Assembly (NCBI RefSeq): GCF_000518205.1
Contig: NZ_JADD01000013.1
Location: forward strand, 1-64,000
Length of the DNA stretch: 64,000 nt
Reading direction: 5' to 3'
Source of the DNA: Hutsoniella sourekii ATCC 700629
GTDB lineage: Bacteria; Bacillota; Bacilli; Lactobacillales; Aerococcaceae
Position 1 is the first letter of the stretch. The number at the start of each line of letters is the position of its first letter. Below are positions 46,161 to 54,889 of this stretch, one piece after another. A program made the translations under genes and the position numbers. The notes under the pieces are model-generated. The model searched no databases. It saw only the letters and a list, made by a program, of their open reading frames with translations, and was not told the DNA's origin.

Positions 46161-46190
46161 ATTAGTTGCCTCATCTTTGGTAACGGCGTC

Positions 46191-47471
46191 TTAATCGTTC
46201 ACTAAGGTGATTAGGAAATAATTTTTACGTCCGCGACGAACAACAATATATTTGTCACCAATGGCATCCGCTTTACTAATTGGATAATCGACATCGGTTA
46301 TTTTTTTCCCATTAATTGAGATGGCTCCATTGGAGACGAATTCTCTGGCTTGACGTCTTGAATCCACTAAGCCAGTATCCACTAGCCAAATAGCTAGTTC
46401 AGGGTGCTCGCTATTAACTGGTGCTTCAAATTGAGGCATATTCTTAAAACCTGTTTCAATTTGTTCAGGTGTCAAAGAGCGAATGTCGCCACTAAATAAA
46501 GCATCCGTAATTTTTTGTGCATCTTCTAACGCTTCTTTGCCATGCACAAACTCAGTGATTTCTTCAGCTAATCGTTTTTGAGCAGTTCTTAAATGAGGGC
46601 GATCTTTGATCTCCTCTTCAAGCGCTTCAATCTCTTCCTTAGATAAGAAGGTAAAGTACTTCAAGAATTTAGGTGTGTCCTCATCCGTTTGGTTTAACCA
46701 GAATTGGTAGAATTCATAAGGAGTTGTGCGCTCTGGATCTAACCAGATAGCATTTCCTGCGGATTTACCAAATTTCGTCCCATCTGATTTAAGCATGAGT
46801 GGAATGGTTAAGCCGTAAGCTTCTGCTTCGGGTCCTTCCATCCGACGAATAAAGTCTAAACCAGCTGTGATATTCCCCCACTGGTCTGCACCACCAATCT
46901 GTAACTGAATTTGATGATTCTTATATAAGTAATGAAAATCAATGGATTGTAAGATCTGATAAGAGAATTCAGTAAATGAAATCCCATGTTCCAAACGACT
47001 TGAGACAATATCCTTGGCAAGCATCGTATTGATATTGAAGTGTTTGCCGTAATCTCTTAAAAAGTCGAGCAAGGAAAGTTTACTTAACCAATCATAGTTG
47101 TTATAAATAGTAAAAGAATTGTTGCTATCATCATTGTTTACAAAAAGACGTTCCATTTGCTGGGTTAATTTGCGAGCATTCTCATTAACCACGTCCATGG
47201 TTTGTAATGTTCGTTCACTGGTTCGTCCACTTGGATCACCAATAGATCCAGTCGCTCCCCCAATGACTACTACCGGATTATGACCAGCTAATTGGAATCG
47301 TTTAAGGATCATAAAAGGAATCAAGTGGCCAATATGCATAGAATCCCCCGTTGGGTCTACGCCACAATAGAGGTAGATAGCCTTATCTTCAACTAGCTTC
47401 TTAAGCCCTTCGGCATCCGTTTGTTGATTAATGGCCCCACGCCACTGTAAATCATCAATAATTGATGTCAT
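46191..47471 (-). CDS. tyrS: Tyrosyl-tRNA synthetase
   Basis: Charges tRNA-Tyr. Class I HIGH motif in DSMHIGHLIPF (46-49), the tyrosine-binding region with YQILQSIDF and QIQLQIGGADQWGNITAGLDFIRR, the KMSKS-equivalent KFGKS, and a C-terminal S4 RNA-binding domain (about 355-420). Length of 426 is usual. It is on the minus strand with ribosome site AAGGAGG. The leader is short and has no T-box motif, unlike many Firmicute tyrS genes. Confidence 0.96.
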   Translation of the reverse strand: MTSIIDDLQWRGAINQQTDAEGLKKLVEDKAIYLYCGVDPTGDSMHIGHLIPFMILKRFQLAGHNPVVVIGGATGSIGDPSGRTSERTLQTMDVVNENARKLTQQMERLFVNNDDSNNSFTIYNNYDWLSKLSLLDFLRDYGKHFNINTMLAKDIVSSRLEHGISFTEFSYQILQSIDFHYLYKNHQIQLQIGGADQWGNITAGLDFIRRMEGPEAEAYGLTIPLMLKSDGTKFGKSAGNAIWLDPERTTPYEFYQFWLNQTDEDTPKFLKYFTFLSKEEIEALEEEIKDRPHLRTAQKRLAEEITEFVHGKEALEDAQKITDALFSGDIRSLTPEQIETGFKNMPQFEAPVNSEHPELAIWLVDTGLVDSRRQAREFVSNGAISINGKKITDVDYPISKADAIGDKYIVVRRGRKNYFLITLVND

Positions 47472-47509
47472 CTTTATCCTCCTTGATAAATTTCTTTAGT
47501 CTAATAAAT

Positions 47510-47538
47510 ATTATATGGATTCAATGGCTCAATTACAA
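47510..47538 (-). promoter_or_regulatory. Promoter of tyrS
   Basis: On the minus strand TTGTAA (47538-47533), 17 bases, TATAAT (47515-47510), about 40 bases from the start codon. This leaves no room for a T-box leader. Confidence 0.65.
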
Positions 47539-47579
47539 CCAACAAAGTAATTTTAAATAACTTTAAAAATTCTTAATTA

Positions 47580-47596
47580 ATTACAGCAATGTTACA
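47580..47596 (-). promoter_or_regulatory. WalR (YycF)-type box upstream of the NlpC/P60 hydrolase
   Basis: The minus strand reads TGTAAC-ATTGC-TGTAAT, a full match to the WalR consensus TGT(A/T)A(A/T/C)-N5-TGT(A/T)A(A/T/C). It lies about 50 bases upstream of the hydrolase -10. WalRK controls wall hydrolases in Bacilli. Confidence 0.55.
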
Positions 47597-47641
47597 AAGA
47601 GAATACTTTTTGACTAAAAGCCTCCCAAAGCTTAAAAAAGA

Positions 47642-47650
47642 TGGTATTAT
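47642..47650 (+). promoter_or_regulatory. Extended -10 promoter of the NlpC/P60 hydrolase
   Basis: TGG-TATTAT, about 90 bases before the start codon; no good -35, compatible with activator dependence. Confidence 0.45.
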
Positions 47651-47740
47651 ACATTCATGCCTAATTCAAAAGGAATTAGTTTATTTTATAAAAAAACCAC
47701 TTACTTATATATAAACTTTGATTAAGGAGAAATGTTACTA

Positions 47741-49348
47741 ATGAAGAAAAGTATTTTCAAAACTTTATTCACATCGGCAATGGTAGTCGCTGCTGCAGCT
47801 CCAAGCGCTCAAGCATTTGCCCAAGACTACGATGCGATGATTCAAGACACTGAACTTCAAATCGAAGGTCTTTCTGCTCAACAAGCTAATTTATATGAAG
47901 AATTACAAAACTTATACGGACAAATCAATATCTTGCAAGAAGAGGCTAATCAAGTATTAGCTGGACTAGAAGCAGATAATAACCGATTAGAAGAATTAGA
48001 AGCTGAGATCGCTAAACTTGAAGATGTTATTGCTAAGCGTCAAGAAGTCTTAGCTAAGCAAGCTCGCGCGGTACAGACTAGTACGGGATCAGCAAACTAT
48101 TTAAATTACGTAACAGCCTCAGAAGGTGTCAGTGACTTTGTTGGACGCGTAGATGTTGTCCGCAAAATGGTTGACGCTAACCGCGATTTATTAAACACTC
48201 AAAAAGATGATAAAGCCAGCGTAGATGCAGCTAAGAAGGAAACGGAAGCTACGAAGCAAGCTAAAGTTGAAAAAATGAATGAATTAGAAAGTCTTAAAGG
48301 AGAACTTTCTGCTCATACAGCTGATCAAGAAGCTGTCTACAATCAACTAAGCAATGATATCAATATCGCTGCTGCCAATCGCGAGGCACTCATTCAAGAG
48401 AAAGCTGCTTTCATTGAAGCACAACGTGTAGTCGCTGCTGAAGCTGCAGCTGCACAAGAGGCTGCTTTAAAGGCAGAGCAAGAAGCGATTGCGGCTGCGC
48501 AAGCCCAAGCAGATGCTGAAGCTCAAGCCCTTGCTCAAGCGCAAGAAGCCGCTGCCCAGGCTCAAGCTGAAGCAGACGCTCTTGTAGCTGTTGATCCAGC
48601 GTCGGATGCAGCTGCTAGCCAAGCCCAAGCTGTTGCTGCCGAAGCTCAGGCTCAAGCAGATGCTGTAGCTGCTCAAGCTCCAGCAGAAGTCGCAGCAGAT
48701 GCTTACTATGAAGAAGTAACAAATGCTGAAACTGGAGAAGTCACTTCAGTATTAAATGAAGCAGCTTATGCTGAGGCTCAAGCCCAGGCTCAAGCGGCTC
48801 AAGAAGCAGCAGCCGCTGAAGCACAGGCCCAGGCTCAAGCAGCCCAAGCTCAAGCGCAGGAAGCCGCTGCACAAGCTCAAGCTCAAGCAAGTCAAGACCA
48901 AGCGGCCGCTCAAGCAGCAGCACAGGAACGTGTAGCAGCTGCTCAAGCAGAAGTCGCTGCTGCTAGCCAGAGAGCGGAAGCAGCTCAGGCTAACGTTAAT
49001 TCATTGATCTCTAATGCTGAGAAGTATCTAGGAACACCTTACGTATGGGGTGGTAAGAATCCAAGTGGATTTGACTGTTCTGGATTTGTTCAATATGTAT
49101 TTAATGAAACATACGGTATTGACGTCGGTGGATGGACTGGTGCTCAAGAAGGTTCAGGAACCGCTATTAGCGTAGGCGAAGCTCAAGCAGGAGACCTCTA
49201 CTTCTGGGGTAATCAAGGAAGTACTTACCATGTGGCGATCGCAACGGGTGACGGAAACTATATCCACGCTTCTCAACCAGGAACACCATTAGAATATAAC
49301 AAGGTTTCTAACTTTACTCCACAATGGGCCTTGAGAGTTAACCGTTAA
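47741..49348 (+). CDS. Secreted NlpC/P60 peptidoglycan hydrolase, SagA-like
   Basis: Secreted endopeptidase that cuts peptide stems of peptidoglycan. Signal peptide (about residues 1-27, ...SAQAFA), a long coiled coil (about 30-235) of the CwlO/PcsB/SagA kind, an Ala/Gln-rich low-complexity linker (about 236-410), and the C-terminal NlpC/P60 domain (about 415-535) with AEKYLGTPYVWGG, the catalytic Cys in FDCSGFVQYVF (about 446), and the His in YHVAIATGDGNYIHAS. The plan equals Enterococcus SagA. ATG 47741 is ten bases after AAGGAGA; ATG 47732 is only one base after it and is unlikely. FtsEX (16.7-18.2 kb) may control it through the coiled coil (inference). Confidence 0.92.
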   Translation: MKKSIFKTLFTSAMVVAAAAPSAQAFAQDYDAMIQDTELQIEGLSAQQANLYEELQNLYGQINILQEEANQVLAGLEADNNRLEELEAEIAKLEDVIAKRQEVLAKQARAVQTSTGSANYLNYVTASEGVSDFVGRVDVVRKMVDANRDLLNTQKDDKASVDAAKKETEATKQAKVEKMNELESLKGELSAHTADQEAVYNQLSNDINIAAANREALIQEKAAFIEAQRVVAAEAAAAQEAALKAEQEAIAAAQAQADAEAQALAQAQEAAAQAQAEADALVAVDPASDAAASQAQAVAAEAQAQADAVAAQAPAEVAADAYYEEVTNAETGEVTSVLNEAAYAEAQAQAQAAQEAAAAEAQAQAQAAQAQAQEAAAQAQAQASQDQAAAQAAAQERVAAAQAEVAAASQRAEAAQANVNSLISNAEKYLGTPYVWGGKNPSGFDCSGFVQYVFNETYGIDVGGWTGAQEGSGTAISVGEAQAGDLYFWGNQGSTYHVAIATGDGNYIHASQPGTPLEYNKVSNFTPQWALRVNR

Positions 49349-49363
49349 TTTATCATTTGTTTT

Positions 49364-49398
49364 AAGCCATCAGAAAAACTGATGGCTTTATTTTATTT
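49364..49398 (+). terminator. Rho-independent terminator after the hydrolase
   Basis: AAGCCATCAG pairs with CTGATGGCTT around AAAAA, followed by a T-rich tract. Confidence 0.88.
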
Positions 49399-49438
49399 TA
49401 ATTATATTAGGGACAAGTTATCTATAAGTGGATGGCTT

Positions 49439-49448
49439 GTGCTATAAT
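49439..49448 (+). promoter_or_regulatory. Extended -10 promoter of metG
   Basis: TGTGC-TATAAT, about 40 bases before the GTG start; TTATCT (49418) is a weak -35 at 19 bases. Confidence 0.5.
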
Positions 49449-49487
49449 GGTAGGAGATTATTCAATTAATAAAGGAGGCACTCATTC

Positions 49488-51521
49488 GTGACCGAAACAA
49501 ATCAAAAACCTAGCTATTATTTAACTACCCCCATTTATTATCCAAGTGGCAAGATTCACATTGGTAACACCTACACGACCGTTGCTTGTGATGCCCTTGC
49601 TCGTTATAAACGTCTCATGGGTTATGACGTTTACTTTCTAACCGGAACGGATGAACACGGGCAAAAAATTGAGAAAAAAGCGGCTGAATTGAATTTGGAT
49701 CCGCAAATCTATGTAGACCAAATGGCAGAAGAAATTCAAGGTCTATGGAAGAGAATGAAAATTACGAATACGACCTTTATGCGGACTACTTATGATTATC
49801 ACAAGAAAGCTATCCAAAAAATCTTCCAACAATTACTCGATCAAGGCGATATTTACTTAGGAGAGTATGAAGGTTGGTATTCAGTTAGTGATGAAGAATA
49901 CTTTACCGAAAGTCAATTAGTGGAAGTCTACAAGGATGACCAAGGAAAAGTGATTGGTGGAAAGGCCCCAAGTGGTCATGATGTCGAGCTAGTTAAGGAG
50001 GAATCTTATTTCTTCCGTTTAAGTAATTATGCCGACCGCCTAATCGACTATTACGAGTCCCATCCAGACTTCTTGAAGCCAGATTACCGGCAAACAGAAA
50101 TGATTAATAACTTCATCAAACCTGGTTTGGAAGACTTGGCTATCTCGCGGACTTCATTTTCTTGGGGAATCCCTGTAAAGTCTAATCCTAAGCATGTTGT
50201 TTATGTATGGATAGATGCTTTGTCCAACTATATTACGAACTTAGGTTATGGTGGAGAGGACACGACACTCTTTGATAAATATTGGCCAGCCGATCTCCAT
50301 ATGGTTGGTAAAGATATCTCTCGTTTCCATATGATTTATTGGCCGGCGATGCTGATGGCTTTAGGCATAGAAATTCCAAAACAAATCTTTGCCCATGGTT
50401 GGATCGTAATGAAAGATGGCAAAATGTCTAAATCTAAGGGTAATGTTATTTATCCAGATACCCTGATTGACCGGTATGGTTTAGATGCAACTCGTTTCTA
50501 TCTCTTGCGAGAGATGAGTCAGGGTAATGACACTGTTTTCACACCGGAAGACTTTGTTAATCGCGTCAATTTTGAGTTAGCTAATGACTTGGGTAATTTA
50601 TTGAACCGGACAGTAGCCATGATGAATAAATACTTTGAGGGTCACGTGCCAACCCCAGCGACTGATGAGCTAGTCGCTCATGCTATTGATTCAGAATTTG
50701 AAAGCTTAGTAAATGAGCGAATTGAATCTTATCACCAAGCTCTAGATAAGTTAGGCTTTAGTGAGGCTTTGGATCAAGTGATGACGATTGTTTCTCGGAC
50801 CAATAAATATATTGACGAAACAGAGCCTTGGGTACTTGCTAAAGATGAAGCTAACAAAGGTCTGCTTCAGTCTACGATGTATCATCTGGCAGAATCGTTA
50901 AGAATCGTGGCCCACTTATTACGTCCCTTTATGCCAGATGCGCCAGAGCAAATCTTTAAACAGTTGGGCATTGAACAAGAGCTTGCTAAGGACTTGAAAG
51001 ACCTAACATGGGGAGACTTCCCACAAGATTCTAAGACCATCGAAAAGGGTCAACCCATCTTCCCTCGGTTGGATGTAGACGAAGAAGTTGCTTTCATCCA
51101 TGATCAAATGACCCCTCAAAGCGAAAGATTGACAGTGGATGATCCTAATTGGCAACCTGAAGAGATTGAGTTTTTGGTTGAGGAAGTTCCTTCGGTAGAC
51201 TTTGACCAATTTATACAAGTAGAAATGCGAGTTGCCGAAGTGATTGATGTAGCACCAGTAGAAGGTTCTAATAAGTTGTTGCGTTTCCGTTTGGATGCTG
51301 GAGATTCAGGTCACCGTCAGATTCTATCAGGCATCGCCAAGGCCTATCCAAACTACGAAGAATTAATAGGCAAAAAGTTAGCTATTGTGGCTAATTTGAA
51401 GCCACGTAAGATGATGGGTCTTGTTAGTCAGGGGATGATCCTGTCTGCTGAGAATGGGGATGGAAGTTTAAGACTAATCTTTGCACCAGACGAAGCAGAT
51501 AATGGAGCTTTATTAGGATAA
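49488..51521 (+). CDS. metG: Methionyl-tRNA synthetase
   Basis: Charges initiator and elongator tRNA-Met. HIGH-type HIGN in YPSGKIHIGNTYTTVACDALARY (24-27), KMSKSKGN near 310, and a C-terminal tRNA-binding OB-fold (about 565-677: FIQVEMRVAEVIDVAPVEGSNKLLRFRLDAG). The connective peptide (GWYSVSDEEYFTESQL) lacks zinc cysteines, the MetG1-type variation of many Bacilli. Length of 677. The start is GTG with AAAGGAGG nine bases before it. It heads the conserved block metG-tatD-rnmV-rsmA-veg. Confidence 0.96.
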   Translation: MTETNQKPSYYLTTPIYYPSGKIHIGNTYTTVACDALARYKRLMGYDVYFLTGTDEHGQKIEKKAAELNLDPQIYVDQMAEEIQGLWKRMKITNTTFMRTTYDYHKKAIQKIFQQLLDQGDIYLGEYEGWYSVSDEEYFTESQLVEVYKDDQGKVIGGKAPSGHDVELVKEESYFFRLSNYADRLIDYYESHPDFLKPDYRQTEMINNFIKPGLEDLAISRTSFSWGIPVKSNPKHVVYVWIDALSNYITNLGYGGEDTTLFDKYWPADLHMVGKDISRFHMIYWPAMLMALGIEIPKQIFAHGWIVMKDGKMSKSKGNVIYPDTLIDRYGLDATRFYLLREMSQGNDTVFTPEDFVNRVNFELANDLGNLLNRTVAMMNKYFEGHVPTPATDELVAHAIDSEFESLVNERIESYHQALDKLGFSEALDQVMTIVSRTNKYIDETEPWVLAKDEANKGLLQSTMYHLAESLRIVAHLLRPFMPDAPEQIFKQLGIEQELAKDLKDLTWGDFPQDSKTIEKGQPIFPRLDVDEEVAFIHDQMTPQSERLTVDDPNWQPEEIEFLVEEVPSVDFDQFIQVEMRVAEVIDVAPVEGSNKLLRFRLDAGDSGHRQILSGIAKAYPNYEELIGKKLAIVANLKPRKMMGLVSQGMILSAENGDGSLRLIFAPDEADNGALLG

Positions 51522-51528
51522 GTCATTT

Positions 51529-51565
51529 AACCTTAACTCTTCTTAGGTTGAGTTAAGGTTTTGCT
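51529..51565 (+). terminator. Hairpin between metG and tatD
   Basis: AACCTTAACTC pairs with GAGTTAAGGTT; the following TTTTGCTC tract is weak, so partial readthrough is expected and no separate tatD promoter was found. Confidence 0.6.
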
Positions 51566-51582
51566 CATTTAGGAGGATAATC

Positions 51583-52383
51583 ATGAAGCTATTTGATACG
51601 CATACACATTTAAACGTACGAAACTTCTTGGGACGGGAAGAAGAAGTAATCGCTGAGGCTGCTCAAGCCGGAGTGGAGTACATGGCTGTGGTCGGCTTTG
51701 ACCAAGAGACTATCGCTAAGAGCTTAGAATTAAGCCGGACCTATCCCAATATCATTTCAGTCATTGGTTGGCATCCAACGGAGGCCAAGCATTACAACCA
51801 AGCAATTGAAGATCAGTTGCACCAATGGTTAGAGCAGCCTAAGGTTCACATGTTAGGCGAGATTGGTTTGGATTACTATTGGGATGATTCGCCAATCGAC
51901 GTCCAAAAGAAGGTTTTTGCTCGTTTAATTGCGATTGCTAAAGAACACCAACTCCCGATAACGATTCATAACCGAGAAGCCACAGAGGATGTCTATAAGA
52001 TTTTGCAGGCTGAAAAGATACCGGAAGCTGGAGGTATTATGCATAGTTTTGGTGAAGGGCCCGAATGGGCGCAACGATTTTTAGATTTGGGGATGCATAT
52101 TTCTTATTCAGGTGTCGCCACTTTCAAGAAAACGGATGATGTGCGTGAGTCAGCTAGGTTAACACCAATTGACCGACTCTTAATCGAAACAGACGCTCCT
52201 TATCTGGCGCCTGTGCCCAAGAGAGGCAAAGAAAACCAACCCGCTTATGTTCGTTATGTAGCCGAATGCTTAGCTAACGTTAAGAAAATAAGCTTGGAAG
52301 AGTTCGCTGAACAAACCTGTCAGAATGCTTTCAATTTATTTAATTGGTGGCCAGAGGAAGAAGCTAATCATGAAGACGCCTAA
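51583..52383 (+). CDS. tatD: TatD family metal-dependent DNase
   Basis: TIM-barrel metal-dependent hydrolase of the TatD/YabD group. Metal ligands in FDTHTHLN, GEIGLDYYWD, ITIHNREA, GIMHSFGEG and LIETDAPYLAP are all present. Length of 266 compares with 255 for Bacillus YabD. AGGAGG ribosome site. Overlaps rnmV by 14 bases. Order metG-tatD-rnmV-rsmA is standard in Bacilli. Confidence 0.94.
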   Translation: MKLFDTHTHLNVRNFLGREEEVIAEAAQAGVEYMAVVGFDQETIAKSLELSRTYPNIISVIGWHPTEAKHYNQAIEDQLHQWLEQPKVHMLGEIGLDYYWDDSPIDVQKKVFARLIAIAKEHQLPITIHNREATEDVYKILQAEKIPEAGGIMHSFGEGPEWAQRFLDLGMHISYSGVATFKKTDDVRESARLTPIDRLLIETDAPYLAPVPKRGKENQPAYVRYVAECLANVKKISLEEFAEQTCQNAFNLFNWWPEEEANHEDA

Positions 52384-52933
52384 AGAGTGGATAGTGGTCG
52401 AAGGGCCTAGTGATACCAGACGTCTCATCGAAGTCTTTGGTCAACGGGTTAAGACCATTGAAACAGGCGGATCTGCGATTAACCAGGAGACGATTGACCA
52501 AATTAGACACGCTCACCAAAAACAAGGGGTCATCGTTTTAACAGATCCTGATTATCCAGGCAAGCGTATTCGCCAGCTAATCACCCAAGCCGTTCCTTCT
52601 GTTAAACACGCCTACATCGATCCCCAACATGCTCAGGCTAAACGAAAAGGGAAGAGTTTAGGCGTTGAACATACAGATGACCAAGCCATTTTGGAAGCCA
52701 TCGGAAGAGTGATGACCCCTAGTAACAGTGCGGATCAAGCTTTAATTAGTGTTTCGCAGCTAATGGAATTAGGTCTCGTTCGATCAGCTGATGCAAGTCA
52801 AAGGCGAAAGTATTTAGCTGATTACTTCCATCTGGGGCATTCAAACGGTAAAAGGCTTCATCAACAATTGGCGCGCTATCAAATCGGCTATCAAGAAGTT
52901 AAACAGGTACTAGAAGAAGGAGGTTATCGATGA
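52370..52933 (+). CDS. rnmV: Ribonuclease M5
   Basis: Toprim-domain RNase that makes the final cuts in 5S rRNA. VVEGPSDTRRL near residue 8 carries the catalytic Glu, LTDPDYPGKRIR the Asp pair (D-x-D), and HTDDQAILEAI follows. Length of 187 fits. ATG 52370 after AGAGGAAG; the earlier in-frame ATG at 52325 is inside tatD without a ribosome site. Overlaps rsmA by four bases. Confidence 0.95.
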   Translation: MKTPKEWIVVEGPSDTRRLIEVFGQRVKTIETGGSAINQETIDQIRHAHQKQGVIVLTDPDYPGKRIRQLITQAVPSVKHAYIDPQHAQAKRKGKSLGVEHTDDQAILEAIGRVMTPSNSADQALISVSQLMELGLVRSADASQRRKYLADYFHLGHSNGKRLHQQLARYQIGYQEVKQVLEEGGYR

Positions 52934-53820
52934 TTCAGGACAAGTTAATCGCGACGCCCAGTCGTACTACCGAGATAATGAAGCAATATGATATCAAAAT
53001 GAAAAAAAGTTTAGGGCAAAACTTTTTAGTGGAACCTCAGATTTTAGATCGCATGGTCCAAACGGCAAAGATCACTGATCAGACTACAGTCATTGAAATA
53101 GGTCCGGGGATCGGTGCCTTGACAGAAGTTCTAGCCCGCACCGCTAAGCAAGTTATCGCCTTTGAGATTGACAAACGATTTATTGCTATTTTGGCTGACA
53201 CGCTCGCAGCTTATCATAACGTTCAGATTATCCACCAGGACATCCTAGACGTGGATCTAAGTAGTCCCGATCTACAGCAGATTCAAGAAGCGGAAGACTT
53301 AGTGGTCGTAGCGAATCTGCCCTATTATATTACAACGCCTATTATTATGAAGTTAATCAGTAGTGCGCTTCCTTTTCGACAATTGGTGATGATGATGCAA
53401 AAAGAAGTTGCGCAAAAAATGACTGCGTCAGTAGGAGATAAGGATTATAATTCCCTGAGTATCGCGATTCAAAACTCAATGCAAGCAGACTTAGCCTTTA
53501 TCGTTCCCAAAACAGTCTTTATTCCCCAACCAAGAGTTGATTCGGCTGTCTTGTCATTAACAAGACGGGACCATCCACTGGTTGAAGTAGCAGATGATCA
53601 TGCCTTTCAAAGCTTTGTCCGCTCTTGCTTTGCTCAGAGACGCAAAACGTTATGGAATAACTTAAAGAAAATTGATTTTCCGGAAGAAAGATCACTGGAT
53701 TCCCTTGAATTAGCTCTAGATCAGCTTCAAATTGAACCGAGTCGAAGAGCCCAGACCTTAACAATTGAGGAGTTTGCAGCTCTGTACCGGTGCTTATTTG
53801 AATCGGGGACAGTGGATTGA
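52930..53820 (+). CDS. rsmA: 16S rRNA dimethyladenosine transferase
   Basis: Dimethylates two adjacent adenines in helix 45 of 16S rRNA (KsgA). KKSLGQNFLVEPQILDRMV, S-adenosylmethionine motif IEIGPGIGALTEVLA, FEIDKRFI, catalytic NLPYYITTPI, and C-terminal PQPRVDSAVLSL with CFAQRRKTLWNNL. Length of 296 normal. Coupled to rnmV by ATGA overlap. Confidence 0.96.
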   Translation: MIQDKLIATPSRTTEIMKQYDIKMKKSLGQNFLVEPQILDRMVQTAKITDQTTVIEIGPGIGALTEVLARTAKQVIAFEIDKRFIAILADTLAAYHNVQIIHQDILDVDLSSPDLQQIQEAEDLVVVANLPYYITTPIIMKLISSALPFRQLVMMMQKEVAQKMTASVGDKDYNSLSIAIQNSMQADLAFIVPKTVFIPQPRVDSAVLSLTRRDHPLVEVADDHAFQSFVRSCFAQRRKTLWNNLKKIDFPEERSLDSLELALDQLQIEPSRRAQTLTIEEFAALYRCLFESGTVD

Positions 53821-53857
53821 GGGCTAGAATAAAATAAATACATTGATCATCTTGCAC

Positions 53858-53908
53858 AATATAACTAGTTGTGTTATATTGACATTTAATGGTATTTTGT
53901 GTTACAAT
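53858..53908 (+). promoter_or_regulatory. veg promoter with overlapping inverted repeat
   Basis: TTGACA (53879-53884), 18 bases, TACAAT (53903-53908) with extended TGT: a strong sigma-A promoter. AATATAAC (53858-53865) and GTTATATT (53873-53880) form an 8-bp inverted repeat whose right arm enters the -35; it could be an operator or a weak rsmA terminator. Confidence 0.7.
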
Positions 53909-53929
53909 GAGGTAACGAGGTGATAATGG

Positions 53930-54166
53930 ATGCCGAGAGAATTAGCAGAAATTAAGCAACAATTAGATAGTCGCTTAGGTGAAGAAATTGTTGTCACTGT
54001 CCAAATGGGGCGCAAACGTAAGAAGGAACGCCGTGGAATTCTCAAAGAAACTTATCGGTCTGTATTTGTTGTCGATTTAAATCAAGACGAGAATGATTTT
54101 GACCGTGTTTCTTATAGTTACCGTGATATTTTAACTGAAACAATCGAGCTAGATTTTACAAATTAA
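53930..54166 (+). CDS. veg: Veg protein
   Basis: Small conserved Bacilli protein, in B. subtilis linked to biofilm gene expression. Starts MPRELAEIKQQLDSRLGEEI with the basic GRKRKKERRGILKETYRSVFVV and the YSYRDILTETIEL end typical of the family. Length of 78 compares with 86. Strong promoter upstream, as the B. subtilis veg promoter is known to be, and its own terminator. Confidence 0.93.
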   Translation: MPRELAEIKQQLDSRLGEEIVVTVQMGRKRKKERRGILKETYRSVFVVDLNQDENDFDRVSYSYRDILTETIELDFTN

Positions 54167-54179
54167 TGATTGATGCCTA

Positions 54180-54203
54180 AGCAAACTTCGGTTTGCTTTT
54201 TTT
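54180..54203 (+). terminator. Rho-independent terminator after veg
   Basis: AGCAAAC pairs with GTTTGCT around TTCG, followed by a T tract. Confidence 0.92.
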
Positions 54204-54233
54204 GCGCTCCTCGTGTCTTTAATTCACATGCTC

Positions 54234-54278
54234 TGTTATAATAGATGTAGACAGTTCTATGGGCTTAGCCTATAGAAC
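54234..54278 (+). promoter_or_regulatory. pth-mfd promoter and leader hairpin
   Basis: Extended -10 TGT-TATAAT (54237-54242). Immediately downstream, GTTCTATGGGC (54254) pairs with GCCTATAGAAC (54268-54278), an 11-bp stem with a 3-base loop near the transcript 5' end. It may stabilise the mRNA. Confidence 0.5.
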
Positions 54279-54312
54279 TCATTTTGTGTCAACCATGAAT
54301 AAGGAGAATGAA

Positions 54313-54873
54313 ATGAAGTTAGTAGTAGGATTAGGAAATCCGGGTGAAAAATATTCAGGAACTCGTCATAATATTGGATTTGCAGTTATTGATCAAGTAC
54401 TGACAAATAACCAATTAAAGCTGGATGAGCAAAAGTTTCGTTGTGACTTTACGATATGGAATCAGATGGGACAGCGAACTGTCCTGGCAGAACCCTTTAC
54501 CTATATGAATTTATCAGGAGAAGCTGTCTTACCCCTTATGGCCTATTATGGTATAGGAGCCGAAGATATTCTGGTTGTTTATGATGATCTAGATCTAGAG
54601 CCGGGTAAGCTTCGTCTCCGTCAAAAAGGCAGTGCCGGTGGGCACAACGGAGTTAAAAGTATTATTCAAATGCTGGGTACAGATGAATTCAACCGAATTA
54701 AAATCGGTATCGGTCGTCCTGCTCCGGGATGGAAAGTAGTCGATCATGTATTGGCTAGTTTTACCAAAGAGGAGTTACCAGTTATTGATGAAGCGATTAG
54801 TCAGGCCAGTCAAATTGTCGAAGATTGGGCGGATGGTGAAGATTTTCTTAAACTAATGAATCAGCACAACTAA
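54313..54873 (+). CDS. pth: Peptidyl-tRNA hydrolase
   Basis: Releases tRNA from prematurely dropped peptidyl-tRNA. KLVVGLGNPGEKYSGTRHNIGF with catalytic His19, FTYMNLSGEAV, and YDDLDLEPGKLRLRQKGSAGGHNGVKSI with the catalytic Asp. ATG 54313 after AAGGAG gives 186 residues; the upstream in-frame start (54259) lies in the leader hairpin. Followed closely by mfd, the standard Bacilli order. Confidence 0.96.
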   Translation: MKLVVGLGNPGEKYSGTRHNIGFAVIDQVLTNNQLKLDEQKFRCDFTIWNQMGQRTVLAEPFTYMNLSGEAVLPLMAYYGIGAEDILVVYDDLDLEPGKLRLRQKGSAGGHNGVKSIIQMLGTDEFNRIKIGIGRPAPGWKVVDHVLASFTKEELPVIDEAISQASQIVEDWADGEDFLKLMNQHN

Positions 54874-54889
54874 GGCAGAGGAGGTAAGT

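Noticed and set aside
47472-47740. T-box leader expected before tyrS
   Set aside because: No AGGGTGGNACCGCG-type antiterminator sequence on the minus strand, and the promoter lies only about 40 bases from the start codon.
48467-48946. Long Leu/Ser-rich reading frames antisense to the hydrolase linker
   Set aside because: They are mirror images of the Ala/Gln repeat codons, with no ribosome site or promoter.
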